Shown: positions 26,069-34,659, counted from the stretch's first letter. The stretch is DNA of 64,000 nt from OMPR01 sp965183835 (GCA_965183835.1 CBCYME010000017.1:62001-126000); one strand, 5' to 3'. Notes: generated by a model from the sequence alone, not told the origin. Numbers and translations are program-made.

Positions 26069-27429
26069 TGGTTGTGAATTTTCTTTTCGGGCAGCGCAGA
26101 TCATTGAAGAGGAGCCTGCTACTCAACATCATCGCGGCGTTAAGCCTATGCATCCTCCTCGCTGGAGCCGTCTTGATCAGTGAGTTTTACGAACATCTGG
26201 AAGAAAACCTCGAAGACGCGATGGTGGATGAAGCCAAAGAGATCGTTGGCCAGATTGATCCAACTGCTCCGCAACATGGCCTTGATGCTGGTTCGCTACG
26301 TTTTCAGGGTGTTGAAGGAACCTATCGATACACGGTCTATGACGAAACTGGCAGCATTGTAGCCGGTGGAGAAGGGTCTGATGCTGTTTGGCAGCAACTA
26401 TCGCAGATCAAATTGGGTAATCCACAATCGATTGCGCTTCTCGGTGACAGGCTTGGTATCGGATTGAGAGCCCGCGTTGCGGATCAGGATGTATTTGTCT
26501 TGGTGTCTACATATCCAAAGGAAAGTAATCAGACACAACTCGAAAAACTCTTGCACGAGATCGAAGAAGGAATCTGGTGGGTGGTTTTGGGTGCTATAAT
26601 AGTGCTGACTTTCGCAGTGTTTGCGACCCGTCGCGCATTGTTGCCTTTGAAAATACTATCAGATCAAGCGCATCTAATCGGGCCAAAAGCAGCAAATCAG
26701 CGGTTAGCAACTGATAGTGTTCCCACCGAGGTTGCCCCATTGATTGAGGATGTGAACATGGCCTTTGATCGTCTGGAGCAGGGGTACAAAGCGCAGCGGG
26801 ATTTTGCCTCAAATGTAGCGCATGAAATCCGCACGCCGATCGCTGTACTCAGATCCAGTATCGACCGGATTGATGACCCTGCGCTGAAACAATCCTTGTC
26901 GGAAGACGCAGAGCATTTAGATTGCATTTTCGGCCAGCTCATTGACCTGTCCCGGGCTGACGCGGCCTTGCAATCAGGTTTTGAGACTGTGGATTTGCGC
27001 AGCGTCGCCGTTGACGTCGCAACTGAACTTGCACCGGTTGCTCTGCGTTCCGGTCTGAGTTTGTCAATGATCGGAGCAGAAGAGGTTTTGGTGCAGGGAA
27101 ATGCGGGCCTACTGGCGATCGCACTTAGCAATCTCGTTCGCAATGCTGTACAATACTCCCCCAAAAACAGCGACGTGGAAATAGAACTTCTGTCTAATCC
27201 GGCAGGCTGGCAGGTCTCGGATCAAGGGCCGGGAGTGCCGGATGCCCTCAAGACCAGCCTATTTGAACGGTTCAATCGCGGTACTCAAGCAGACACGGAA
27301 ACCAAGGGGGCGGGGATAGGTCTGGCCATCGTCGAATCTGTGGCGCAATCACATGGTGCACGGGTTGCCATCCATGACCTAGATGGGGGTGGCAGTGTAT
27401 TTTCGTTTATTTTCAAAGAAGAATTCTAG
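26065..27429 (+). CDS. Sensor histidine kinase
   Basis: 454 aa membrane kinase. TM1 about residues 19-39 and TM2 about 170-187 enclose a periplasmic sensor of about 130 residues. A HAMP-like linker follows, then the H box with His253 (SNVAHEIRTPIAVLRSS), N box (LSNLVRNAVQYSP), G1 (DQGPGVPD) and G2 (KGAGIGLAIVESVA). Partner of the regulator just upstream. Its stop codon TAG (27427-27429) is the insertion point of an IS5-family element: the G of the stop is the first base of the element, so the protein is intact. Confidence 0.93.
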   Translation: MMVVNFLFGQRRSLKRSLLLNIIAALSLCILLAGAVLISEFYEHLEENLEDAMVDEAKEIVGQIDPTAPQHGLDAGSLRFQGVEGTYRYTVYDETGSIVAGGEGSDAVWQQLSQIKLGNPQSIALLGDRLGIGLRARVADQDVFVLVSTYPKESNQTQLEKLLHEIEEGIWWVVLGAIIVLTFAVFATRRALLPLKILSDQAHLIGPKAANQRLATDSVPTEVAPLIEDVNMAFDRLEQGYKAQRDFASNVAHEIRTPIAVLRSSIDRIDDPALKQSLSEDAEHLDCIFGQLIDLSRADAALQSGFETVDLRSVAVDVATELAPVALRSGLSLSMIGAEEVLVQGNAGLLAIALSNLVRNAVQYSPKNSDVEIELLSNPAGWQVSDQGPGVPDALKTSLFERFNRGTQADTETKGAGIGLAIVESVAQSHGARVAIHDLDGGGSVFSFIFKEEF

Positions 27430-28269
27430 GGCCTGTGGACATTCAGGATTCCCATTGGGCCAAATTTCTGATTCAAACTTCCAAAATGGAGGTTTGAATG
27501 AACGAGCAGCGGTTTGTGGTGTCGGACGTCTTGTGGCAGCGGCTTGAACCGCATCTTCCGGGTAAGGTCAGCGATGCCGGAGCCACGGCAAAGGACAATC
27601 GCATGTTTCTGGAAGCGGTCCTCTGGCGGGTGCGCACCGGTTCGCCATGGCGCGACCTGCCGCCTTCCTTTGGTCACTGGAACAGCCAGTTCCGGCGGTT
27701 TCGAAGATGGGCGAAGGCGGGTGTTTTCGAGAGTCTTTTCAAAGCTGTGAGCCGTGATCCCGACCTCGAATATGCACTCATTGATGGCACCATCGTTCAG
27801 GTCCACCAGAAGGCAACGGGCGCAAAAGGGGGACTCAGGCTCAAGCCATTGGGCGCTCACGCGGCGGATTGACGACCAAGATCGTAGCCTTGGTAGATGC
27901 GCTCGGTAATCTGGTGCGCTTCCTGCTGCTGCCGGGACAAGCGCATGATATGAAAGGTGTCGCGCCGTTGATCAGGGGCGTTTCATTTGACGCACTGCTC
28001 GCGGACAAGGCGTTTGACGCGGACTGGCTGTTACAAGACCTCGATGAGCGCGGTGCAACCGCCGTGATCCCGCCCAAAGCCAACCGCAAAATCCAGCGCA
28101 ATTTTGATACTGAGGTCTACAAGTGGCGACATCTGGTGGAGAACTACTTCGCAAAGATCAAAGAGTTCAGAGGGATAGCCACAAGATACGACAAAACTGA
28201 CTGTAGCTACACCGCTTCCTGGAACTTGGCAGCGACCCTCGTCGCATCAAGATGATTGTCCACAGGCCC
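27429..28269 (+). mobile_element. IS5-family element (IS427 group)
   Basis: 841 bp. Perfect terminal inverted repeats GGGCCTGTGGACA (27429-27441) and TGTCCACAGGCCC (28257-28269), with a TA target duplication on each side (27427-27428 and 28270-28271). It sits between the histidine kinase and the biosynthetic operon. Without it the two units would be about 97 bases apart. Confidence 0.93.
27498..28255 (+). CDS. IS5-family transposase in two overlapping frames (orfA/orfB)
   Basis: DDE transposase. OrfA (27498-27872) has RFVVSDVLWQRLEPHLPGK, WRDLPPSFGHWNSQFRRFRRW and the first Asp in ALIDGTIVQVHQ. The reading then shifts near 27850 into orfB (LTTKIVALVDALGN, second Asp in LLADKAFDADWL, and the catalytic Glu in VENYFAKIKEFRGIATRYDKT), ending at 28255. 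Two frames joined by programmed frameshifting are normal for the IS427 group, so this need not be decay. Confidence 0.9.
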
Positions 28270-28296
28270 TAGCAGTTTTTCGTTTTCGCAGATTTT

Positions 28297-28313
28297 TGTA
28301 AGTCTCCTGTAAG
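28297..28313 (+). promoter_or_regulatory. Direct-repeat operator, TGTAAG-N5-TGTAAG, upstream of the biosynthetic operon
   Basis: TGTAAG at 28297-28302 and 28308-28313, the same sequence and 11-base period as at 24719-24735, 55 bases before the first gene of the four-gene operon. The shared site suggests control by the adjacent OmpR-type regulator. Confidence 0.6.
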
Positions 28314-28330
28314 TCACATCGCGGAGAACA

Positions 28331-28362
28331 ACCTCAACACGTCAAAAAAGGTACGTTGAGGT
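28331..28362 (+). promoter_or_regulatory. Stem-loop in the leader of the biosynthetic operon
   Basis: ACCTCAAC (28331-28338) pairs with GTTGAGGT (28355-28362), ending 5 bases before the ATG at 28368. It would occlude the ribosome-binding region when folded, so it may tune translation of the first gene. Confidence 0.5.
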
Positions 28363-28367
28363 AGAAT

Positions 28368-28955
28368 ATGAAGATCGAGTTTCTAAGTGGGGACTGCCCC
28401 GGTCGGCAAGCGGCACAAGATCACATCAAGGCTGTGTATCGTGACTTCTATGGCGCAGAGGTTACCGAGTTTGCGCCATTGCTGGTTACGGCCACGCGCG
28501 TCGGCGGGGAAATACTCTGCGCGGCTGGCATTAGAACCGCTACAGACGGTTTTTTCTCCGAAGGCTACCTTGCTTCTGATTTCTCAACCGCGCTCCACGA
28601 CGTTGCGGGTATCGAAGTCCCAGCATCGGAAATCATGGAAGTCACGTCCCTCGCGTCCACAACGCCCTTCCCTGTCTTGCCCATGCTGGACAAAATGATC
28701 GAATGGGGCCGTGAAAATGGGATGACCTGTGGGGTATTCACCGCGACCACATCCCTACGCCGTCTGCTGAAAAGAACTTCGCTGAAATATGTAGAATTGG
28801 CGTCAGCGGACATATCTCAGGTTTCAAACCCAAAGGCGTGGGGCTCCTATTACGACACTGACCCGAAGGTATGCGCGTTCAGCGAGGCTCTCTCTCAACC
28901 CGTTGTCTTATCCCCACGCGCGCGCGCCACGAAAATTGCTGTGGAGGCGTCCTGA
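28368..28955 (+). CDS. Thermostable-hemolysin-family protein (GNAT/LuxI-like acyltransferase fold)
   Basis: 195 aa of the T_hemolysin family. Features: GRQAAQDHIKAVYRDFYGAEV, FAPLLVTATRVGGEILCAAGIRTA, FFSEGYLAS, EIMEVTSLAS (a conserved acidic strand near residue 90), TCGVFTATTSLRRLLKR, WGSYYDTDPKVCAF. The family was named after a Vibrio hemolysin, but its fold and its usual place in biosynthetic operons suggest an acyl-CoA or acyl-ACP dependent N-acyltransferase, related in layout to autoinducer synthases. The substrate is unknown. No signal peptide, so cytoplasmic. Its TGA overlaps the ATG of the ligase gene (TGATG): the first gene of a coupled operon. Confidence 0.85.
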   Translation: MKIEFLSGDCPGRQAAQDHIKAVYRDFYGAEVTEFAPLLVTATRVGGEILCAAGIRTATDGFFSEGYLASDFSTALHDVAGIEVPASEIMEVTSLASTTPFPVLPMLDKMIEWGRENGMTCGVFTATTSLRRLLKRTSLKYVELASADISQVSNPKAWGSYYDTDPKVCAFSEALSQPVVLSPRARATKIAVEAS

Positions 28956-30391
28956 TGAAACAGGTCTTTGACGCGCTCCAGCGCCATTCGCAAACCCGCC
29001 CAGATAACATCGCGTTCGAGGATGACACAGGCCAGATAAGCTGGTGCGAACTGGCCATGCGTGTCGAAAGCCTCGCCTGCGCGTTGGATGCCGTGGATGG
29101 TACCATTGGCATCGGCCTTGCGGGTGGTATCGACTATGTCGTCGCTGATTTGGCGCTGACTCTTAGCGGGAAGCGGCAAGTGCCATTGCCGTTCTTTTTC
29201 AGCACATCCCAGAATGCGCATGTCTTGATGGATGCAAAAGTCAGCACGGTCGTCACAAGCAATCCAGACCTGTTTTCTGCTTTACCGCACCTGAAACTCA
29301 TCCACCCAGTCGCCATACCAAGTGAAACTTGCGCTTTGCGTTCTTACGCCGGTGGTGCCGAGCGGATCATCTATACCTCTGGATCTTCGGGAAATCCCAA
29401 AGGCGTGGTGCTCGGTGATCGCCAACTGGATGCATCTATAAGCGCTTTAAGTCTCGTCATTGCTGCGGATGCGTCAGATATACACCTATCCATCCTCCCG
29501 CTCGCACAGCTTTTGGAGCAGATTTGCGGAATTTTCCTTCCTATCGTTGCGGGCGCGAAAACAGTCTTCCGGTTTGAAGCCACCAAGTCCCTGTTTGGTG
29601 CGCCGATTGAGCCTCTCGTTGATGCATTCGTGACGGTACGTCCCACAACAAGTCTGCTGGCCCCAGCCATTCTGGGCCGTTGGGTTGATGCACTTGCAAC
29701 CTGCAAAGCGCCTGACAGCCTTCGTTTTGTGGCCGTGGGTGGCGCGTCCAGTTCGCCATCCTTAATTCACGCGGCACAAGATATCGGCATTCCTGTGCAT
29801 GAGGGGTACGGCTTGTCCGAATGCTGTGCCGTCGTCTCAATGAACCGCCCCGGAAAAAATCATCCCGGCACAGTTGGTCCGGTACTGGATGGGGTTAACG
29901 TATCGTTGGAGAACGGTGAGATTGTCATCTCAGGCCCGACCGTGATGCAAGGATACCTGAACGGCAATCCCGCACCCAATGTCTGGCACACGGGCGATCT
30001 GGGCCATTTTGACGGCGACAGATTGGTTGTTGATGGCCGTAAAGACGCCCTTTTGGTTACAGGCGCAGGGCGCAACATCTCACCTGAATGGGTAGAACAG
30101 CGGGTAAACGCTGATCCCCGCATTGTCAGCTCCGCCTTGGGTATTCGTCGATCTGACGGGGCCCTTGTCTTGATCATCGTGGCGGTTGCACCTGTGTTGC
30201 CAGGCGAGATCGAAACTTACCTATCAGACTTGCCTACATATGCGCAGCCAACCGCGTTGATCATGACCGATCCGACCGAGGATGGTCTGTTATTCCCCGC
30301 TGGAACACCCAACCGTTCGGTGGCCGCATCCTTGGTCAACACACGCGCGACGCAATCATTTTACGCCACACCAGAAAGCATCGCATCATGA
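28955..30391 (+). CDS. AMP-dependent acyl ligase with altered C-terminus
   Basis: 478 aa ANL-superfamily adenylating enzyme that should activate a carboxylic acid as acyl-AMP. Core motif A3 IYTSGSSGNPKGVVL at 139-153, A5 GYGLSECCAVVS, A7 WHTGDLG, A8 DGRKDALLVTGAGRNISPEWVE. In place of the usual A10 motif (NGKxxR with the catalytic lysine) the end reads PAGTPNRSVAASL, so the adenylation lysine appears to be missing. Short for an acyl-CoA ligase (about 520 aa). Overlaps the previous gene by one base and the next by four (ATGA). May work in transfer to the GNAT-like partner; that is inference. Confidence 0.88.
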   Translation: MKQVFDALQRHSQTRPDNIAFEDDTGQISWCELAMRVESLACALDAVDGTIGIGLAGGIDYVVADLALTLSGKRQVPLPFFFSTSQNAHVLMDAKVSTVVTSNPDLFSALPHLKLIHPVAIPSETCALRSYAGGAERIIYTSGSSGNPKGVVLGDRQLDASISALSLVIAADASDIHLSILPLAQLLEQICGIFLPIVAGAKTVFRFEATKSLFGAPIEPLVDAFVTVRPTTSLLAPAILGRWVDALATCKAPDSLRFVAVGGASSSPSLIHAAQDIGIPVHEGYGLSECCAVVSMNRPGKNHPGTVGPVLDGVNVSLENGEIVISGPTVMQGYLNGNPAPNVWHTGDLGHFDGDRLVVDGRKDALLVTGAGRNISPEWVEQRVNADPRIVSSALGIRRSDGALVLIIVAVAPVLPGEIETYLSDLPTYAQPTALIMTDPTEDGLLFPAGTPNRSVAASLVNTRATQSFYATPESIAS

Positions 30392-31179
30392 ACACCACTA
30401 AAAAAGTTCTTATCACAGGCGCAGGAACCGGCATTGGCAGAGCATTGGCTATTGAAGCTGCGCAAAAGGGCTTTGATTTGATCCTCGTTGGCCGCACCTC
30501 CGCGACGTTAGAAGAAACGCGTTCCAAGTGCGATACTCAAGACTCCCGTTGCATTGTCGCGGATGTGACGAGCGCAGAAGGGCGGGCGCTGATCGCCGAT
30601 GCCGTTGGCGCATCGCTTGATATTCTGATCAACAATGCTGGTATTTTGAGCGTTGGACATCTGGCAGACATGGCAGACTCCGATTTAGAGCTAATGACAA
30701 CCACCAACCTCGTCGCCCCGATGGCACTGACCCGTGATTTATTGCCTGCATTACGCGCATCAAAGGGACGTCTTGTGAACATCGGATCTGTTTTTGGTGA
30801 TATCGCCTACCCATTTTTCGCGGTATACTCTGCAACGAAATTTGGCCTTCGGGGGTTTTCGGATGCCATGCGCCGTGAGTTGTCAGGCGCTGGCATTGGC
30901 GTGACTTACATAGCGCCGCGCGCAACACGCACAGCAGCGGAAAGCTCATTTGGTGCATTGGTTGAGCCTATGGATATGACGCTCGACTCAGCCGAAGTAG
31001 TCGCTGCGCAAGCTTGGAATGCGATCCTCAAAGGCAAACGCGAGAGCTTCCCCGGAGGCAAAGAGCGATTTTTCGTCAGAGTGCAGCGCCTATTTCCATC
31101 GCTGGTCGACAAATCGGTGGGCGCACAGGCGCGTGACCCAAAGACCTTGGCGGCTCTTCGTCCGTCAAACCAATCCTAA
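30388..31179 (+). CDS. Short-chain dehydrogenase/reductase
   Basis: 263 aa classical SDR. NAD(P)-binding TGAGTGIG at residues 10-17, NNAG at 82-85, catalytic Ser134 (NIGSVFG), Tyr147 and Lys151 (YSATK). After the active site it reads PRATRTAAES, where most SDRs have PG-x-V/I-x-T. The VGRT segment after beta-2 (Arg36) suggests NADPH. Expected to reduce a ketone or oxidise an alcohol on the pathway intermediate. Starts inside the ligase stop (ATGA), so tightly coupled. Confidence 0.88.
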   Translation: MNTTKKVLITGAGTGIGRALAIEAAQKGFDLILVGRTSATLEETRSKCDTQDSRCIVADVTSAEGRALIADAVGASLDILINNAGILSVGHLADMADSDLELMTTTNLVAPMALTRDLLPALRASKGRLVNIGSVFGDIAYPFFAVYSATKFGLRGFSDAMRRELSGAGIGVTYIAPRATRTAAESSFGALVEPMDMTLDSAEVVAAQAWNAILKGKRESFPGGKERFFVRVQRLFPSLVDKSVGAQARDPKTLAALRPSNQS

Positions 31180-31211
31180 TTCAAAACCTCAAAATCTACA
31201 GGACACCTGAT

Positions 31212-32072
31212 ATGAGCTATAATGTAATCCGCGCTTCGGAAGTTGGCGATACTTCTGTTACCCCGGCGGTACTTTCCAACATCAAAGACTACTTGAAATC
31301 AGACGGTTGGTCGCTGCTGCGTGGCTTTGATATGGATATGACATCGTTCAGCGCCATTACATCACAGCTTTGCAAGACCATCACCTTCGATCCTGCACGT
31401 GAGAATACGAACAAAAGCACTCAAAAAGTGGATGCTGGCCTTGGGCCAATCGGCCTTCATATCGAGAACGGAAATACACCTGTTTGCCCCGACGTCGTTG
31501 CATTCTACAGCACCAAAGCAGCTTTTGAGGGGTCTCAAACCACGATCTGCGATGGTCGACGTATATTTGAGGCCTTCTCGGATGCGCAAAAGACGCGTTG
31601 GTCCCAGCGTATGCTGGTCACAAGGACACTGCCCGAGGCCCTGTGGAAACGTTACCTCGCAAACGAACACCCGGCCATAAGTGAACCCGAAGAGGTTACA
31701 CAGGAGCACATTCTACAATTTAAGGCGTCTATTCCAGATCAGGACTTCACGCTGAACGATGATGGTTCCCTTGAGTATCGCATCAAAGTTTCGCCCGTGC
31801 GCTCATCGTCTTTGTCAAACGGGCAGGCTTTTGCGAACGCAATTCTGGGGCCGTCGCATAACTACGAGCCACCGGTTTATAAATTAGATGACGGTACCTT
31901 TGTCACGTCTGAGGAAATCGAAGAGCTTAGAGACATTGCCGAGACCTGCACAGTCGAGATCAATTGGCAGGACGGTGATGTCGCGGTGATCGATAACACG
32001 CGCGTCATGCATGGCCGCCGCGCGATAAAGGACCAGGATCGGCAGTTATTCATTGGAATGGGTCGCCTCTAA
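31212..32072 (+). CDS. TauD/TfdA-type Fe(II)/2-oxoglutarate-dependent oxygenase
   Basis: 286 aa. Iron triad His83-x-Glu85 (LHIENG) and distal His267 (VMHGRRA), with Arg270 or a neighbour for 2-oxoglutarate. HxE rather than HxD is characteristic of the clavaminate-synthase-like branch, which hydroxylates or desaturates amino-acid-like substrates. Other family parts: DGWSLLRGFDM at 31-41 and WQDGDVAVIDNTRVMHG. Last gene of the operon, 32 bases after the SDR. It probably oxidises a carbon next to the group installed by the earlier enzymes. Confidence 0.88.
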   Translation: MSYNVIRASEVGDTSVTPAVLSNIKDYLKSDGWSLLRGFDMDMTSFSAITSQLCKTITFDPARENTNKSTQKVDAGLGPIGLHIENGNTPVCPDVVAFYSTKAAFEGSQTTICDGRRIFEAFSDAQKTRWSQRMLVTRTLPEALWKRYLANEHPAISEPEEVTQEHILQFKASIPDQDFTLNDDGSLEYRIKVSPVRSSSLSNGQAFANAILGPSHNYEPPVYKLDDGTFVTSEEIEELRDIAETCTVEINWQDGDVAVIDNTRVMHGRRAIKDQDRQLFIGMGRL

Positions 32073-32087
32073 TTTGTCATTAATGCT

Positions 32088-32133
32088 GTTGAGGATCGCG
32101 GTAGCGCGCAAGCGCCGCGGAGTGATCCTCAAC
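32088..32133. terminator. Long hairpin after the biosynthetic operon
   Basis: GTTGAGGATC (32088-32097) pairs perfectly with GATCCTCAAC (32124-32133), and the inner GCGG / CCGC extends the stem. It starts 15 bases after the oxygenase stop. No T-run follows, so it may be an RNA-stabilising hairpin or a Rho-assisted terminator. The arm GTTGAGG/CCTCAAC also occurs, in opposite order, in the leader hairpin at 28331-28362. Confidence 0.5.
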
Positions 32134-32567
32134 GTTGCCCGATAGCAATATCTTGACAAAGCCGTCTATCTGCCAGCGCCGTAAAGGATCGAAAGCAGCC
32201 ATTAGCGCAACCGCAGCGAAATGGTGCTTTGATGAAGATTTTCTGATGCGGGCCAGAGTGTGCGGTTGCGGCTTGGCGAGAGGGTGGCCCGCGTTGGAAA
32301 ATCTCTCAGGGAGGAAGCCGCGGGGGCTGGGCGGTATCTATGGGGAAAGAGCGCTGTGGGCTGGTTTTGAAGCTGCTGCGGATGCGTTGTTTTGCGGATT
32401 GAAGGTGGCTGTTTTGCCGTTCGGCAAGCGCGGTTGCCGTGGAATTGGCCTAGTGCGCTGTCGATTTGCACCTTTTATGTGACTTCTGGGATCGCTGCGC
32501 ACAACGGATTTTGGCCGTTGTCGCTGAAGCAACCGGTTTGCATAGGATGAGATGAACGGGCAATTGA

Positions 32568-33761
32568 TCATGCGGCCTGTTTCCTTGGTGGGGCGCGGGA
32601 TCGGGGAATCTGCCCGCGTTTGAATGTTTCGATGATCAGCATCGTGCCACCACAACAGGGGCATGGTTCCCGCAATGCAAGTGGTGCGGGATCATCGGCG
32701 TAGCGTGGTTCTTGTTCTGGAGCGCTTGCCCCAATCAGGGCACGGACCTTTGCGATGTTGGCCTTGCGTTGAGCGGAAGCCAGCAAACCGTAATGTCGGA
32801 TGCGGTGGAACCCGTCGGGCAGAACATGCATCAGGAACCGTCGGATGAACTCTTCTGTGGGCAAACGCATCACCTTTTGTCGGTCACCACTCTTGATGCG
32901 ATAGTCCTTCCATCGGAACGCTACGGCGTTTGCATCGGCGCAGACGAGGCGCTGGTTCGAGATTGCGACACGGTGCGTGTAACGACTGAGGTAGGCCAGA
33001 ACTGCCTCCGGTCCGCCGAAGGGTGGTTTGGCATAGACCACCCATTCAATTTTGCGGAACGGGGCCAACCAGTTTGCAAATGCACCGGTTTTAGCCAGCC
33101 CTTTTAGGTCACTATAAAACGCCAGATCACCCGAGCGATGCAGCGCCATCAACCCTTCGATGAACAGGCGTCGGAACAGGCGCGACAACACTCGCACATG
33201 CAGGAAGAAGCCCGGTTTGCTGGCGATCCACCGAGTGCCACCCGGTGACAGGCCGCCGCCCGGGACGATCATGTGAATGTGGGGATGATGCGTCAGCGCA
33301 GATCCCCAAGTATGCAGCACGCTGGTCATGCCAACGCGAGCACCCATGCGCTTGGGATCAGCGGCGATGGTCATCACGGTCTCGGCGGACGCCCGGAACA
33401 GCAGGCCGTAGACGGCCCGCTTGTTCCAAAGGGCGATGCGGGCAATCTCGGCTGGCAGGGTGAAGACCACATGGAAGTACTCAACGGGCAGCAAGTCTTC
33501 GGCCCGTGCCGCCATCCAGTCACGCGCAGCAGGTCCCTGACACTTCGGGCAATGCCGGTTCTTGCAGCTATTGTAGGCGATATGCTGGTGATCGCACTTG
33601 GTGCAGGCTGCCACATGCCCACCGAGTGCCTCGGTCCGGCAGGCCTCTATCGCCGACATCACCTTCAGCTGGCTCAGGCTGACATGCCCTGCATTGGCCC
33701 GCCGCCACGCGGGACCGTGCTTGCGGAATATGTCAGCAACCTCCAGCCTTGGGCGGGGCAA
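32568..33761 (-). CDS. IS91-family HUH transposase (copy 2)
   Basis: 397 aa, identical in sequence to the transposase at 22336-23529: zinc module with CxxC and HCPKC, HUH site HPHIHMIV, tyrosine region YLSRYTHR. Intact. Confidence 0.95.
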   Translation of the reverse strand: MPRPRLEVADIFRKHGPAWRRANAGHVSLSQLKVMSAIEACRTEALGGHVAACTKCDHQHIAYNSCKNRHCPKCQGPAARDWMAARAEDLLPVEYFHVVFTLPAEIARIALWNKRAVYGLLFRASAETVMTIAADPKRMGARVGMTSVLHTWGSALTHHPHIHMIVPGGGLSPGGTRWIASKPGFFLHVRVLSRLFRRLFIEGLMALHRSGDLAFYSDLKGLAKTGAFANWLAPFRKIEWVVYAKPPFGGPEAVLAYLSRYTHRVAISNQRLVCADANAVAFRWKDYRIKSGDRQKVMRLPTEEFIRRFLMHVLPDGFHRIRHYGLLASAQRKANIAKVRALIGASAPEQEPRYADDPAPLALREPCPCCGGTMLIIETFKRGQIPRSRAPPRKQAA

Positions 33762-33771
33762 TCCCCGTCCG

Positions 33772-34659
33772 TCATCCGGGTCGCTTCTTGCGTGTCTGCA
33801 GGTTCAATTGTTTGAGGGCTTCAAACGGGCTGGTCGTATCCCGGATCATCTTGGTGGCGACTTTGGTGTACTGGGCTGTGGTCGTCAGCTTGGCATGGCC
33901 AAGCAGCACTTGGATCACCCGAACATCTGTCCCGGCTTCCAGCAAATGGGTGGCAAAGCTGTGCCGTAGTGTGTGCAGCGTTGCGGGTCTGTTGATCCCG
34001 GCCATGCGCTTGGCGGACGTAAATGCCCTGTTCAACTGGCGGGGTGAGATCGGGTTGATCTTTGGCTTGCCGGGGAACATCCAGCCCTCGGGACGTGCTT
34101 CGCACCAATAATCACGCAACAGGTCGAGCAATCCAGGTGACAGCATCACCTTGCGGTCTTTACGCCCCTTGCCCTGCACGACATGGATCAACATTCGATC
34201 ACTGTCGATATCACTGGTCGTGAGATTGCAGACCTCAGAGGCGCGCAGGCCAGCACCATAAGAGATACTGAGTGCCGCTCGATATTTGAGCCCCGGACCC
34301 GGTGCCACCGCCAAAAGTTCTGAAACCTCTTCGACGCTGAGCACAGCAGGCAGTTTGCGCGGCTCGGTGCGGAATTGCATGTACTTCTTCATCCCATCAC
34401 GCCCGCAGGTCATCGAGAAAAAGAAACGCAAGGCAGTGATGCGGGCATTGTAGACCGAGGGCGTGACCTCGGTATCTGTCATGTGAAGCTGATACGCGCG
34501 CAGCTCCTCGGGTGTCGCCGTATCTGGTGAATGCTTCAGAAATCCGGCAAAATCCTTGATCGCCCGAATATGCGCCCGTTGAGATTGCGGCCCTAAACCC
34601 CGAATGCGCATATCTTCGATCATCCGCTCACGAAGCGGCGTTGTTCTCTCGCTGACCAT
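33772..34659 (-). CDS. Tyrosine recombinase of the IS91 element (copy 2)
   Basis: 295 aa, identical to the protein at 23540-24427, with the full Arg...His-x-x-Arg...His...Tyr set. Intact. Confidence 0.93.
   Translation of the reverse strand: MVSERTTPLRERMIEDMRIRGLGPQSQRAHIRAIKDFAGFLKHSPDTATPEELRAYQLHMTDTEVTPSVYNARITALRFFFSMTCGRDGMKKYMQFRTEPRKLPAVLSVEEVSELLAVAPGPGLKYRAALSISYGAGLRASEVCNLTTSDIDSDRMLIHVVQGKGRKDRKVMLSPGLLDLLRDYWCEARPEGWMFPGKPKINPISPRQLNRAFTSAKRMAGINRPATLHTLRHSFATHLLEAGTDVRVIQVLLGHAKLTTTAQYTKVATKMIRDTTSPFEALKQLNLQTRKKRPG

Noticed and set aside
28331..28362. attC-like order CCTCAAC...GTTGAGG in the operon leader
   Set aside because: Only 32 bases long and both arms miss the purine/pyrimidine at the outer position; more simply a leader hairpin.
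28368..28955. Secreted hemolysin toxin
   Set aside because: No signal peptide and operon context is biosynthetic; only the family name suggests a toxin.
32088..32133. Integron attC site
   Set aside because: The arms are GTTGAGG...CCTCAAC, the reverse of the RYYYAAC...GTTRRRY order, and the outer base mismatches the consensus; no integron integrase is present.
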